From: Micromonospora halotolerans
GTDB taxonomy: Bacteria > Actinomycetota > Actinomycetes > Mycobacteriales > Micromonosporaceae
Assembly (NCBI RefSeq): GCF_032108445.1
Contig: NZ_CP134876.1
Location: forward strand, 5,518,001-5,582,000
Length of the DNA stretch: 64,000 bases
Direction: 5' to 3'
A program made the translations under genes and the position numbers. Position 1 is the stretch's first letter. The number at the start of each line of letters is the position of its first letter. The notes below the pieces were generated by a model. The model worked only from the letters and a program-made list of their open reading frames with translations, was not told the DNA's origin and searched no databases. This document shows, piece by piece, positions 1-8,794 of this stretch.

Positions 1-765
1 GTCCCCGCCGCCGCCGTCCGGAACACCGGCGAGTTCTTCGCGTTCTGCCTGGACACCCTGCGCGGGCTGGGCCGCCGGCCGGTGCAGGTCCGCGAGTTCG
101 TGCAGCAGGCCTGGTTCATCAGCTCGGTGTCCATCCTGCCCGCCGCGCTGGTCGCCATCCCGTTCGGCGCGGTCATCGCGCTCCAGCTGGGCTCGCTGGT
201 CCGCCAGCTCGGCGCGCAGTCGTTCACCGGCGCCGCCTCCGTGCTCGCCGTGGTCCGCGAGGCCGGGCCCATCGTCACCGCGCTCATCATCGCCGGCGCG
301 GGCGGCTCGGCCATCTGCGCCGACCTCGGCGCCCGGAAGATCCGCGAGGAGCTGGACGCCATGCAGGTGCTCGGGATCGACCCGATCCACCGCCTCGTGG
401 TGCCCCGGGTGCTCGCCTCGATGCTGGTCGCGGTGCTGCTCAACGGGCTGGTCAGCGTCGTCGGGGTGACCGGCGGGTACGCGTTCAACGTGGTGCTCCA
501 GGGCGGTACGCCCGGGGCGTACCTGGCCAGCTTCCAGGCCCTCGGCCAGCTGCCCGACCTGCTGGTCGGCGAGATCAAGGCGCTGCTGTTCGGTGCCGCC
601 GCCGCGCTGGTCGCCAGCCACCAGGGGATGACCGCCAAGGGCGGGCCGAAGGGCGTCGGCGACGCGGTCAACCGCAGCGTGGTGATCACCTTCATGCTGC
701 TGTTCGCGCTGAACTTCGTGGTCACGGCCGTGTACTTCCAGGTCGTCCCGCAGAAGGGGAGCTGA
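1..765 (+). CDS. yrbEA: YrbE/MlaE-family permease, first Mce permease (5' end outside window)
   Basis: The reading frame is open from base 1, so the start lies upstream of the window; an internal GTG at 82 is not the true start. The visible 254 codons hold a MlaE/YrbE permease with several hydrophobic segments and the conserved family core around GAGGSAICADLGARKI and EELDAMQVLGIDP, the region known to contact the ATPase. In actinomycetes YrbEA and YrbEB form the inner-membrane channel of an Mce lipid importer. The next permease begins one base after this stop. The partner ATPase (MceG/Mkl) is not in the window and may lie just upstream. Confidence 0.93.
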   Translation, partial: VPAAAVRNTGEFFAFCLDTLRGLGRRPVQVREFVQQAWFISSVSILPAALVAIPFGAVIALQLGSLVRQLGAQSFTGAASVLAVVREAGPIVTALIIAGAGGSAICADLGARKIREELDAMQVLGIDPIHRLVVPRVLASMLVAVLLNGLVSVVGVTGGYAFNVVLQGGTPGAYLASFQALGQLPDLLVGEIKALLFGAAAALVASHQGMTAKGGPKGVGDAVNRSVVITFMLLFALNFVVTAVYFQVVPQKGS

Positions 766-766
766 C

Positions 767-1570
767 GTGACGGTCCTGCGGTATCTCGACGACCTGGGCG
801 GGCAGCTCGCCTTCCACCTGCGCGCCCTGGCCTGGGCGCCGCGCACCCTGCGCCGCTACCGGCGCGAGGTGGTCCGGCTGCTGGCCGAGGTCAGCTTCGG
901 CACCGGCGCGCTCGCCGTGCTCGGCGGCACCGTCGGCGTCATCTGCTTCCTCACCTTCTTCACCGGCACCGAGGTCGGGCTCCAGGGCTACCAGGCGCTC
1001 GACCAGATCGGCAGCAGCGCCTTCACGGGCTTCGTCTCGGCGTACTTCAACACCCGCGAGATCTCGCCGCTGGTCGCCGCGCTGGCGCTGTCGGCCACCG
1101 TCGGCTGCGGCTTCACGGCCCAGCTGGGCGCCATGCGGATCTCCGAGGAGGTCGACGCGCTGGAGGTGATGGGCGTGCCCTCGCTGCCGTTCCTGGTCAC
1201 CACCCGCATGATCGCCGGCTTCGTCGCCGTCATCCCGCTGTACGTGGTCGGCCTGCTCGCCAGCTACCTGGCCACCCGCACCATCGCGGTCGGCTACTTC
1301 GGACAGTCCGCCGGCACCTACGACTACTACTTCCACCTGTTCCTGCCACCCGAGGACGTGCTCTGGTCCTTCGGCAAGGTGCTGGTGTTCAGCGTGATCG
1401 TGGTGCTCGTGCACTGCTGGTACGGCTACACCGCCCAGGGCGGACCGGCCGCGGTCGGGGTCGCCGTCGGCCGTGCCGTGCGGACCGCGATCGTCGCGGT
1501 CAACGTCGTCGACTTCTTCCTGTCCCTGGCCATCTGGGGCGCCACGACCACCGTCCGGATCGCGGGGTGA
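767..1570 (+). CDS. yrbEB: YrbE/MlaE-family permease, second Mce permease
   Basis: This 267-residue integral membrane protein starts at GTG 767, one base after the yrbEA stop. It has the usual YrbE length and about five hydrophobic stretches. The conserved block near residues 105-145 (ALSATVGCGFTAQLGAMRI followed by EEVDALEVMG) matches the YrbE signature seen in the gene before it. It should pair with YrbEA as the membrane permease of the Mce complex, which moves lipids or sterols across the inner membrane. The stop overlaps the start of the first MCE-domain gene by four bases (GTGA), so the two are probably translationally coupled. Confidence 0.94.
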   Translation: MTVLRYLDDLGGQLAFHLRALAWAPRTLRRYRREVVRLLAEVSFGTGALAVLGGTVGVICFLTFFTGTEVGLQGYQALDQIGSSAFTGFVSAYFNTREISPLVAALALSATVGCGFTAQLGAMRISEEVDALEVMGVPSLPFLVTTRMIAGFVAVIPLYVVGLLASYLATRTIAVGYFGQSAGTYDYYFHLFLPPEDVLWSFGKVLVFSVIVVLVHCWYGYTAQGGPAAVGVAVGRAVRTAIVAVNVVDFFLSLAIWGATTTVRIAG

Positions 1571-2862
1571 CCATGCGACACCGTCTTCTCGGCCTCGTCT
1601 TCGTCGCCCTGCTCACCGCGGCGCTGACCGCCGCCGTGCTCCAGTACCGCGGGGCGTTCACCCCGGTCGACCGGGTCACCCTCCGCGCCGACCGCGCCGG
1701 CCTGCACCTCCTGGAAGGCGCCGACGTGAAGGTACGCGGGGTGGTGGTCGGCGCCGTCCGCTCGGTGCGCAGCGACGGCCACGGCGCGGCGATCGGGTTG
1801 GCCCTCGACCCGGCCACCACCGGCCGGATCCCCGCCGACGTGACGGCCCGGCTGCTGCCCAAGACCCTCTTCGGCGAGCGGTACGTGGAACTCGTTCCGC
1901 CGCCGGGCAGCACCGCCGGGCCGATCCGCGACGGCGCGGTCATCACCCAGGACCGCAGCCGCACGGCCGTCGAGCTGGAACGGGTGCTCGACGAGGCGCT
2001 GCCGCTGCTCCAGTCCGTCCGCCCCGACCAGCTCGCCACGACCCTCGGCGCGATCACCACCGCCCTGGAGGGTCGCGGCGACCGGCTCGGCGCGAACCTG
2101 GCCCGGCTCGGCGCGTACCTGCGGCAGGTCAACCCGCAGCTGCCGACCCTCACCGAGGACCTGCGCCAGCTCGCCACGGTGCTGGACAGCTACGACGCGG
2201 CGCTGCCCGACCTGCTCGCCCTGCTGCGCGACGTGACCGTCACCGCCCGCACCATCGGCGACCAGCGCGACCAGCTCGCCGCGTTCCTCGCCGACACGAC
2301 CGACACGGCCGACACCGCCCGCGGCTTCCTGGACCGGCACGGCGACCAGCTCATCCGGCTCGGCCAGGTCAGCCGCCCGGTGCTCGAACTGCTGGCCGCC
2401 TACGCGCCGGAGTACCCGTGCCTGGTGCACGGGCTGGTCGACCTGCAACCGCGGGTCGAGGAGGTCTTCGACGGCGGCCGCATGCACATCACCCTGGAGG
2501 TGACCCGCGACGGCGGCCCGTACGAGCGGGGCCGCGACGAGCCCGTCTACGCCGCCCACGACGGCCCGGACTGCCGCGGCCTGCCGAAGCCCAAGGTGCC
2601 CGCGCCGGAGGTGGCCGTCGCCGACGGCTACGACTACGGCGCCACCCGTACCCCGAAGCCCCTGCCCGTGGGTGTGCCGGCCGGCGGGGCGCCCGCGGCG
2701 CCGGCCTCCCCGGAGATGGGCCGGGCCGGCACCGGCGAGGAGCGGGCCCTCGTGAAGCCGCTCGTCGGCGGGCTCACCGGGACACCACCCGCCGAGGTGC
2801 CCGACATCGCGATGCTGCTGTGGGGCCCGCTGCTGCGTGGCGCGGTGGTGACCTCCCGATGA
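1567..2862 (+). CDS. mceA: MCE family protein, MceA position
   Basis: A 431-residue protein starting at GTG 1567, overlapping the yrbEB stop. An N-terminal hydrophobic anchor (about residues 7-25) is followed by an MCE domain at about 28-115, with the typical 'GADVKVRGVVVGAV' strand-turn and 'LFGERYVELVPP' end. A long helical region with repeated Leu/Ala heptads follows, then a C-terminal domain containing the Cys of 'EYPCLVHG'. Proteins of this type form the periplasmic or cell-wall tube that guides lipids to the permease. It is the first of six consecutive MCE proteins, which is the standard actinobacterial A-F order. The substrate cannot be told from sequence. Confidence 0.93.
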   Translation: MTMRHRLLGLVFVALLTAALTAAVLQYRGAFTPVDRVTLRADRAGLHLLEGADVKVRGVVVGAVRSVRSDGHGAAIGLALDPATTGRIPADVTARLLPKTLFGERYVELVPPPGSTAGPIRDGAVITQDRSRTAVELERVLDEALPLLQSVRPDQLATTLGAITTALEGRGDRLGANLARLGAYLRQVNPQLPTLTEDLRQLATVLDSYDAALPDLLALLRDVTVTARTIGDQRDQLAAFLADTTDTADTARGFLDRHGDQLIRLGQVSRPVLELLAAYAPEYPCLVHGLVDLQPRVEEVFDGGRMHITLEVTRDGGPYERGRDEPVYAAHDGPDCRGLPKPKVPAPEVAVADGYDYGATRTPKPLPVGVPAGGAPAAPASPEMGRAGTGEERALVKPLVGGLTGTPPAEVPDIAMLLWGPLLRGAVVTSR

Positions 2863-3893
2863 CCGGGAAGACGACCCCCGCGCTGGTCAAGCTGCTGGTG
2901 TTCGCGGCGATCACGCTGCTGGCCACCGGGCTGCTCGCGCAGACCCTCGGCGCGTTCCCGCCCGACGGCACCACCTACCGGGCCCGGTTCACCGACGTGA
3001 CCGGCCTGCTGGCCGGCGACGACGTGCGGATCGCCGGCGTACGGGTGGGCAAGGTGGCCGACATCCGGGTGGTCGACGACACGACCGCCGAGGTGGCCTT
3101 CACCGTCGACCGGACGGTGCCGGTGGCCGTCGGCGTCCGCGCCGCCGTCCGCTACCGCAACCTCGTCGGCCAGCGCTACCTGGCGCTGACCGAGGGCCCC
3201 GGCGACCCCCGCCCGCTGCGCCCCGACGGCCTCATCCCGCTCAGCCAGACCACGCCCGCGCTCGACCTGACCGTGCTGTTCAACGGCTTCCGGCCGCTGT
3301 TCACCGCGCTCGACCCCGCCGAGGTCAACAAGCTGGCGTACGAGATCGTCCAGGTGCTCCAGGGCGAGGGCGGCACGGTGGCCAGCCTGTTGCGGCGTAC
3401 CGCCTCGCTGACCAGCACCCTCGCCGACCGGGACGCGGTGATCGGCCGGGTGGTCACCAACCTCAACCAGGTGCTGGGCACCCTGGCCGGCCACGACCGG
3501 GAGCTGGACCAGAGCGTCACCCAGCTCCAGCAGTTCGTCTCCGGGCTCTCCGCCGACCGCACCGCCATCGGCGAGGCGCTGGTCAGCCTCGGCGAGCTGA
3601 CCGACACCACCGCCGGGCTGCTGCGCCAGACCCGTCCGCCGCTCGCCGCCGACGTCCGCGCCCTCGACGAGCTGGCCGGCACGCTGAACCGCAACTCCGC
3701 GGTCATCGACGCCACCCTGGGCCGGCTGCCGCAGCGCTACGAGTCGCTGACCCGGGTCGCCTCCTACGGCTCCTGGTTCAACTTCTACCTCTGCGACTTC
3801 GACGGCCGGCTCGCCGTCGACGGCCACGCGCCGCTCACCGTGCCCGGCGTCGACGCCACCGCCGCCCGCTGCGCCACCGGAGGTGCCCGGTGA
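2859..3893 (+). CDS. mceB: MCE family protein, MceB position
   Basis: The start is ATG 2859, overlapping the previous stop as ATGA; the open frame extends far upstream but that part is antisense-like shadow of mceA. The 344-residue product has an N-terminal membrane anchor (about 10-32) and an MCE domain at about 38-115, with 'GLLAGDDVRIAGVRVGKV' and 'NLVGQRYLALTEG'. An extended helical tail ends near 'RYESLTRVASYGSWFNFYLCDFD', a C-terminal block commonly seen in MceB/C-type proteins. It belongs to the same translationally coupled operon and is expected to be one subunit of a hetero-hexameric MCE assembly. Confidence 0.93.
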   Translation: MTGKTTPALVKLLVFAAITLLATGLLAQTLGAFPPDGTTYRARFTDVTGLLAGDDVRIAGVRVGKVADIRVVDDTTAEVAFTVDRTVPVAVGVRAAVRYRNLVGQRYLALTEGPGDPRPLRPDGLIPLSQTTPALDLTVLFNGFRPLFTALDPAEVNKLAYEIVQVLQGEGGTVASLLRRTASLTSTLADRDAVIGRVVTNLNQVLGTLAGHDRELDQSVTQLQQFVSGLSADRTAIGEALVSLGELTDTTAGLLRQTRPPLAADVRALDELAGTLNRNSAVIDATLGRLPQRYESLTRVASYGSWFNFYLCDFDGRLAVDGHAPLTVPGVDATAARCATGGAR

Positions 3894-4876
3894 GACCGTT
3901 CCGCGAACGCAACCCGGTGATCGTCGGCGCGGTCGGGCTGACCGTGCTCGTCGCCGCCCTGCTCGGCGCGTTCCAGCTCGACCGGATCGCCGCGCTCACC
4001 GGCCGGTCGTACGCGGCCGCGTTCCACGACGCCAGCGGCCTGTCCACCGGCAACGAGGTGCGGGTGGCCGGGGTGCGGGTCGGGGTGGTCACCGCCGTGG
4101 AACTCGCCCGCGAGCCGCGGCCGTACGTGCGGGTCGGGTTCCGGGTCGACGACGACGGCGTGCGCCTCGGCCGGGACACCGGCGCGACCATCCGGATCAA
4201 GACGATGCTCGGGCAGAAGTACCTGGCCCTCGCCCCGGCCGGTCCCGGGAAGCTGCCCGAGCGCGGGCAGATCCCGCTGGACCGCACGGCCGCCCCGTTC
4301 GACGTGGTGCAGGCCGTCACCGGCCTCGCCGACACCCTCGACAAGGTCGACACCGACCAGCTCGCCCGCGCGTTCACCACCCTGTCGGAGACCTTCGCCG
4401 ACACCCCGTCCAGCGTGCACACCTCGTTGACCGGGCTGTCCCGGCTGTCCCGCACTGTCTCCTCCCGCGACGCGGAGCTGCGCACCCTGCTGTCCCGGGC
4501 GCGCGGTGTCACAGGCGTGCTCGCCGAACGGGACGAGGAGTTCCGCAAGCTGGTCACCGACGGGGAGAAGCTGCTCACCGAGGTCAGCCGGCGCCGGGAC
4601 GCCATCCACCAGCTCCTGGTCGGCACCGACCAGCTCGCCACCCAGCTCTCCGGGCTGGTCGCCGACAACCGCACCCGGCTGCAGCCCGCGCTGCGCAAGC
4701 TGCGCGAGGTGGTCGCCGTGCTGCAACGCAACCGCGACGACCTGGAGCAGACCATCCGCCGGATGGGCCCGTTCGTCACCGCGTTCGCCAACGTCGTCGG
4801 CAACGGGCGCTGGTTCGACTCGTACGTGGACGGACTGCTCCAGCCGTACCTGCCCGCCGCCACCGGAGGTCGCTGA
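3890..4876 (+). CDS. mceC: MCE family protein, MceC position
   Basis: Starts at GTG 3890 inside the end of mceB (GTGA overlap) and codes for 328 residues. It has a membrane anchor at about residues 10-30 and an MCE domain at about 38-118, with 'GLSTGNEVRVAGVRVGVV' and 'MLGQKYLALAPAG'. Helical heptads follow, and the C-terminus 'FANVVGNGRWFDSYVDGLLQP' resembles the tail of the previous protein. The length is a little short for the family but all family landmarks are present. It is part of the coupled mce operon; role as in mceA and mceB. Confidence 0.93.
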   Translation: MRPFRERNPVIVGAVGLTVLVAALLGAFQLDRIAALTGRSYAAAFHDASGLSTGNEVRVAGVRVGVVTAVELAREPRPYVRVGFRVDDDGVRLGRDTGATIRIKTMLGQKYLALAPAGPGKLPERGQIPLDRTAAPFDVVQAVTGLADTLDKVDTDQLARAFTTLSETFADTPSSVHTSLTGLSRLSRTVSSRDAELRTLLSRARGVTGVLAERDEEFRKLVTDGEKLLTEVSRRRDAIHQLLVGTDQLATQLSGLVADNRTRLQPALRKLREVVAVLQRNRDDLEQTIRRMGPFVTAFANVVGNGRWFDSYVDGLLQPYLPAATGGR

Positions 4877-6120
4877 TGCCCGGTCGGATCCAGCGCTGGC
4901 GGCGACCGCTCGCCGCGGCCACCGTGCTGCTCACCGCCGTCGCCGTCGGGACGGCCGTGTGGCGCCACCAACCACCCGACCGGCGGGTGGTCGCCTACTT
5001 CACCCGCGCGGTCGGCGTCTACGCCGGCTCCGACGTGCGGATCCTCGGCGTCCGCGTCGGCGAGGTGGAGAAGGTGGTCCCGCAGGGGCGGGTGGTCCGG
5101 GTCGAGATGCGCTACGACCCGGAGCTGCGGCTGCCGGCCGGCGCGCAGGCGCTCATCGTCCCGCCCAGCGTGGTCAGCGACCGGTACGTGCAGCTCACCC
5201 CCGCGTACACCGGCGGCGCCGAACTGGGCGACGGCGCCCAGATCCCGGTCGACCGGACCGCCGCGCCCATGGAGATCGACGACATCTACGCCGCGCTCGA
5301 CGAGTTCAACCGGACCCTCGGCCCGAACGGCGCCAACGCCGACGGCGCCCTGTCCGACCTGGTCGCCACGGGCCGGGCCAACCTGGACGGCAACGGCGCC
5401 GACCTGCACGACACCCTCGACGGTGCCTCCCGCGCGCTGAGCACCCTGTCCGCCGGGCGCGGCGACCTCTTCGGCACGGTGGCCAACCTGCAACGCTTCA
5501 CCACCACCCTGGCCCGCAGCGACCAGCAGGTACGCCGCTTCCAGCAGCAGCTCGCCGACGTCGCGGAGCAGCTCGCCGGGGAGAAGGAGGAGCTGGCCCG
5601 GGCGCTGCGCAACCTGGCCGCCGCGCTCGACGACGTGACCACCTTCGTGCGGCAGAACCGGACCGCTCTGACCTCGAACGTCACCGCGCTGGCCGACATC
5701 ACGAAGGTTCTGGTCAACCAGCAGCGGGCGGTCATCCAGATCCTCGACGTGGCGCCGCTCGCCATCGGCAACCTCAACCTCGCCTACAACCCCCGCTCCG
5801 GCACCCTGGACACCCGGGACAACCCGCTCGGCCCGTACGACCCGGCCACCTTCGCCTGCTCCCTGATGGTCGACCAGCTTCCCGTCGCCCAGGTGCCGGC
5901 GATCTGCACCAAGCTCGCGCAGACCCTGCGCCAGCGCGGGCTGCCCCTCACCGACCAGCTGCGCAAGCTGCTCAAGCTGCCGCCCGGCGCCCCGGCGGGA
6001 GGCGGGTCCTCACCGGGATCCATCAGCTCCCCCGGTGCGCCGACCGCCGACGAGGCGCCGGGCGGCCCCTCCATCCCGAGCGACCCCACGCTCGGCGGCA
6101 TCCTGCGGGGCCCGGCGTGA
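4876..6120 (+). CDS. mceD: MCE family protein, MceD position
   Basis: ATG 4876 overlaps the mceC stop by one base (TGATG), which fixes the start; the longer upstream open frame is the mceC shadow. The 414-residue product has a short basic N-terminus, a membrane anchor at about 12-30 and an MCE domain at about 38-118 ('AVGVYAGSDVRILGVRVGEV'). A helical tail follows, then a low-complexity Gly/Ser/Pro-rich C-terminus from about residue 370. The conserved 'YNPRSGTLDTRDN' and two Cys residues near the end are typical of MceD-like proteins, where the Pro-rich tail is common. It is in the same operon as the other mce genes. Confidence 0.93.
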   Translation: MPGRIQRWRRPLAAATVLLTAVAVGTAVWRHQPPDRRVVAYFTRAVGVYAGSDVRILGVRVGEVEKVVPQGRVVRVEMRYDPELRLPAGAQALIVPPSVVSDRYVQLTPAYTGGAELGDGAQIPVDRTAAPMEIDDIYAALDEFNRTLGPNGANADGALSDLVATGRANLDGNGADLHDTLDGASRALSTLSAGRGDLFGTVANLQRFTTTLARSDQQVRRFQQQLADVAEQLAGEKEELARALRNLAAALDDVTTFVRQNRTALTSNVTALADITKVLVNQQRAVIQILDVAPLAIGNLNLAYNPRSGTLDTRDNPLGPYDPATFACSLMVDQLPVAQVPAICTKLAQTLRQRGLPLTDQLRKLLKLPPGAPAGGGSSPGSISSPGAPTADEAPGGPSIPSDPTLGGILRGPA

Positions 6121-7559
6121 GCGCCTGGCCGGCCCGCGCGCGGGCGGCGGCCCGGCTGCTGGCCGGCGCGCTGGCCGTGGCCCTGCTGCCCGCCGGGTGC
6201 GGTCTGCCCGAGGTGGCCGACCTGCCGCTGCCCGGCGGGCGTCCGACCGGACCCGGCTACACGGTCACCGCGGAGTTCACCGACGTGCTGGACCTGGTGC
6301 CCCGGGCCGCCGTCAAGGTCGACGACGTCACCGTCGGCAGCGTCGAGAAGATCTCGCTGGACGGCTGGCACGCCCGGGTCCGGCTGCGCGTCGACCGGGC
6401 GGTGCGGCTGCCGGCGAACGCCACCGCCGCCGTCCGGCAGAGCAGCCTGCTCGGCGAGAAGTACGTGGCCCTGGCCCCGCCACCGGCCGAGCCGGCCCGG
6501 GGCGACCTCGCCGACGGCGACCTCATCCCGCTGTCCCGGACCACCCGCGGCGCCGAGGTGGAGGAGGTCCTCGCTGCCCTGGGCCTGCTGCTCAACGGCG
6601 GCGGCCTGGCCCAGCTGCGCACCATCAACGCCGAGCTGAACCGGGCCCTCGCCGGCCGCGAACCGGCGCTGCGGGACACCCTCACCCAGCTGGACACCTT
6701 CCTCGGCGGGCTGGACCGGCAGAAGGCCGACATCGTCCGCGCGATCGACGCCCTCGACCGGCTCAGCGGCCGGCTGGCCCGGCAGCGGCAGGTCGTCGGC
6801 GACGCCCTGGACTCCCTGGCCCCGGGCCTGACCGTCCTGGCCCGGCAACGGGCCCAGCTCACCGGCGCGCTCACCGCGCTGGGCCGGCTCGGCACCGTGG
6901 GCACCCGGGTGGTGGAGCGCAGCCGAGCGGACACCGTGGCCGCCGTGACGTCCCTGCAACCGATCCTGGAGCAGCTCGCCCGGGCCGGTGACGACCTGCC
7001 CAAGTCGCTGGACTTCATGCTCTCGTACCCGTTCCCGCCGAACGTGAGCGGCGCGATCGTCGGCGATTTCGTCAACCTGTCGATCACGGCCGACCTGGAC
7101 GCCGCCACCATCCTGGCCAACCTGGTGGCCGCCGCGCCCGCGCCGGCGCCGCGGACCGCGCGGCCGGCGACCCCGAACGCGCCCCGGCCGCCCGCCGCCG
7201 GAGGCGACGGCCCGAATCGGCCCGGCACCAGGCCCGGCGGCGGCGTCCTGCCCGATCTGCCCGACCTGCCGCTGCTCAAGTGCCTGCCGGACCTGAAGGA
7301 CTTCCCGGCCATCTTCACGCCGCCGAAGGAGTGCGACCTGCCGGAGGGCTGCAAGCTGCTCAAACCCGGCTCCACCGTGCCGCTCGGCGGGCTGCTGCTG
7401 CCCAAGGGCCTTGTGCCGCCCGGCACCGCGTTCCCCGCCGGCACCGAACTGCCCGACGGCACCGTGCTCACCAAGGAGTGCGTGCTCCCGCTGACCGGCG
7501 CCGTCACCGGCCAGATCGGCGACCTGACCGACGTGCTCGGGGGAGGGCTGATCCCGTGA
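6117..7559 (+). CDS. mceE: MCE family lipoprotein, MceE position (LprK type)
   Basis: GTG 6117 overlaps the mceD stop. The first 28 residues form a lipoprotein signal peptide with lipobox L-P-A-G-Cys28, as expected for the fifth MCE gene, whose product is usually lipid-anchored. The MCE domain runs from about residue 44 to 125 ('VPRAAVKVDDVTVGSV', 'SLLGEKYVALAPP') and is followed by helical heptads. From about residue 345 comes an unusual tail rich in Pro, Leu, Lys and Cys ('LLKCLPDLKDF', 'CDLPEGCKLL', 'LPKGLVPPGTAFPAG') that makes the protein 480 residues long. It is in the same coupled operon. The tail has no domain I recognise. Confidence 0.93.
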   Translation: MSAWPARARAAARLLAGALAVALLPAGCGLPEVADLPLPGGRPTGPGYTVTAEFTDVLDLVPRAAVKVDDVTVGSVEKISLDGWHARVRLRVDRAVRLPANATAAVRQSSLLGEKYVALAPPPAEPARGDLADGDLIPLSRTTRGAEVEEVLAALGLLLNGGGLAQLRTINAELNRALAGREPALRDTLTQLDTFLGGLDRQKADIVRAIDALDRLSGRLARQRQVVGDALDSLAPGLTVLARQRAQLTGALTALGRLGTVGTRVVERSRADTVAAVTSLQPILEQLARAGDDLPKSLDFMLSYPFPPNVSGAIVGDFVNLSITADLDAATILANLVAAAPAPAPRTARPATPNAPRPPAAGGDGPNRPGTRPGGGVLPDLPDLPLLKCLPDLKDFPAIFTPPKECDLPEGCKLLKPGSTVPLGGLLLPKGLVPPGTAFPAGTELPDGTVLTKECVLPLTGAVTGQIGDLTDVLGGGLIP

Positions 7560-8794
7560 TCGGACGCACCGTGAAGCTCCAGGTGCTCGCCTTCGTGCTG
7601 GTGAGCATCCTCGGCGTCGGCTACGTCGGCGTCCGCTACGTCGGCCTCGGCGACCGGCTGCTGCACGCCGGCTACGTCGTCCACGTCGACCTGGCCCGCG
7701 CCGGAGGGCTGTTCGCCAACGCCCCGGTCACCTACCGCGGCGTGCCCGTCGGCCGGGTCACCGCGGTGGCCCTGCGCGGCGACGGGGTCCGCGCCGACCT
7801 GCGCCTCGACCGGGACGTCCGGGTCCCCGACGCGCTGCGCGCCGTGGTCGCCCAGCGCTCCGCCGTCGGCGAGCAGTACCTCGACCTGCGGCCCGAGCGC
7901 GACGGCGGGCCGTACCTGGCCGACGGGGCGGTCATCCCGGCCGACCGGACCGGCCTCCCGCTGGCCCCGGAGACCCTGCTGACCAACCTGGACGCGCTGG
8001 TCCGCTCGGTCGACCCGGACGATCTGACCGTGCTCGTCACCGAGCTGGGCACCGCGTTCGAGGGCAACGAGCAGGCCCTGGCCCGGATCCTCGACGCCGG
8101 GGACGCCCTGCTCACCGAGGCGGACCGGCGGCTGCCCGAGACGCTCGCGCTGATCCGCGACGCCCGGACCGTGCTGACCACCCAGGCCGAGTCCACCGAG
8201 GCGCTGCGCCGCTGGTCGGCCGGGCTGGCCCAGCTCGCCGCCACGGTCCGCTCCGCCGACCCGGACCTGCGGCGGCTGCTTGCCGGCGGACCGCCCGCCG
8301 GCACCGAGCTGCGGGCGCTGCTGCGCGGCCTGGAACCCGACGTCGGCGTGCTGCTCGGCAACCTGGTCACCGTCAACGGGATCGCCGCCCGGCGGCTGCC
8401 CGGCATCGAGCAACTGCTGGTGGTGTACCCGATCGCGGTGGCCGGCGGCTACACCGTCACCCCCGGCGACGGCACCGCCCACCTCGGCCTGGTGGTCAAC
8501 CTAAGCAACCCGCCGTCCTGCGTCTACCGCGGGGGCGCCACCGCCTGCGACGCCGCCGAGCGCGCCGCCGGGGCGAGCGTGCGCGGCGCCGGGAACGCGC
8601 CCCGGCCCTCCGGCGCCGACCCCGCGCCACCGCCCGAGGCCGACGGGGGTGGCGACCCCGGGTACGACCCCGCCACCGGCCTGGTGCTCGGCGCCGACGG
8701 CCGCCCGTTGCAGTTCGGCGGCACCGGCGGCCAGTACCGCACCGCCGGGGCCCAGTCCTGGAAACAGCTGTTGCTCGCCGGGGTGACCCCGTGA
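7556..8794 (+). CDS. mceF: MCE family protein, MceF position
   Basis: GTG 7556 overlaps the mceE stop (GTGA), giving 412 residues; the open frame before it is shadow. It has an N-terminal membrane anchor at about 6-25, then an MCE domain at about 32-112 ('GGLFANAPVTYRGVPVGRV', 'AVGEQYLDLRPE') and a helical region. The C-terminal domain contains 'GYTVTPGDGTAHLGLVVNL' followed by 'PPSCVYRG' and a Pro/Gly-rich end. This block is the usual C-terminus of MceF in the sixth operon position. The stop overlaps the first Mce-associated gene, so the operon continues. Confidence 0.93.
   Translation: MIGRTVKLQVLAFVLVSILGVGYVGVRYVGLGDRLLHAGYVVHVDLARAGGLFANAPVTYRGVPVGRVTAVALRGDGVRADLRLDRDVRVPDALRAVVAQRSAVGEQYLDLRPERDGGPYLADGAVIPADRTGLPLAPETLLTNLDALVRSVDPDDLTVLVTELGTAFEGNEQALARILDAGDALLTEADRRLPETLALIRDARTVLTTQAESTEALRRWSAGLAQLAATVRSADPDLRRLLAGGPPAGTELRALLRGLEPDVGVLLGNLVTVNGIAARRLPGIEQLLVVYPIAVAGGYTVTPGDGTAHLGLVVNLSNPPSCVYRGGATACDAAERAAGASVRGAGNAPRPSGADPAPPPEADGGGDPGYDPATGLVLGADGRPLQFGGTGGQYRTAGAQSWKQLLLAGVTP

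Noticed and set aside
1473..2858. Upstream extension of the mceB frame
   Set aside because: Arg/Pro-rich out-of-frame reading of mceA; mceB starts at the ATGA overlap at 2859. The same reasoning removes the long extensions of mceD, mceE and the sigma factor gene.
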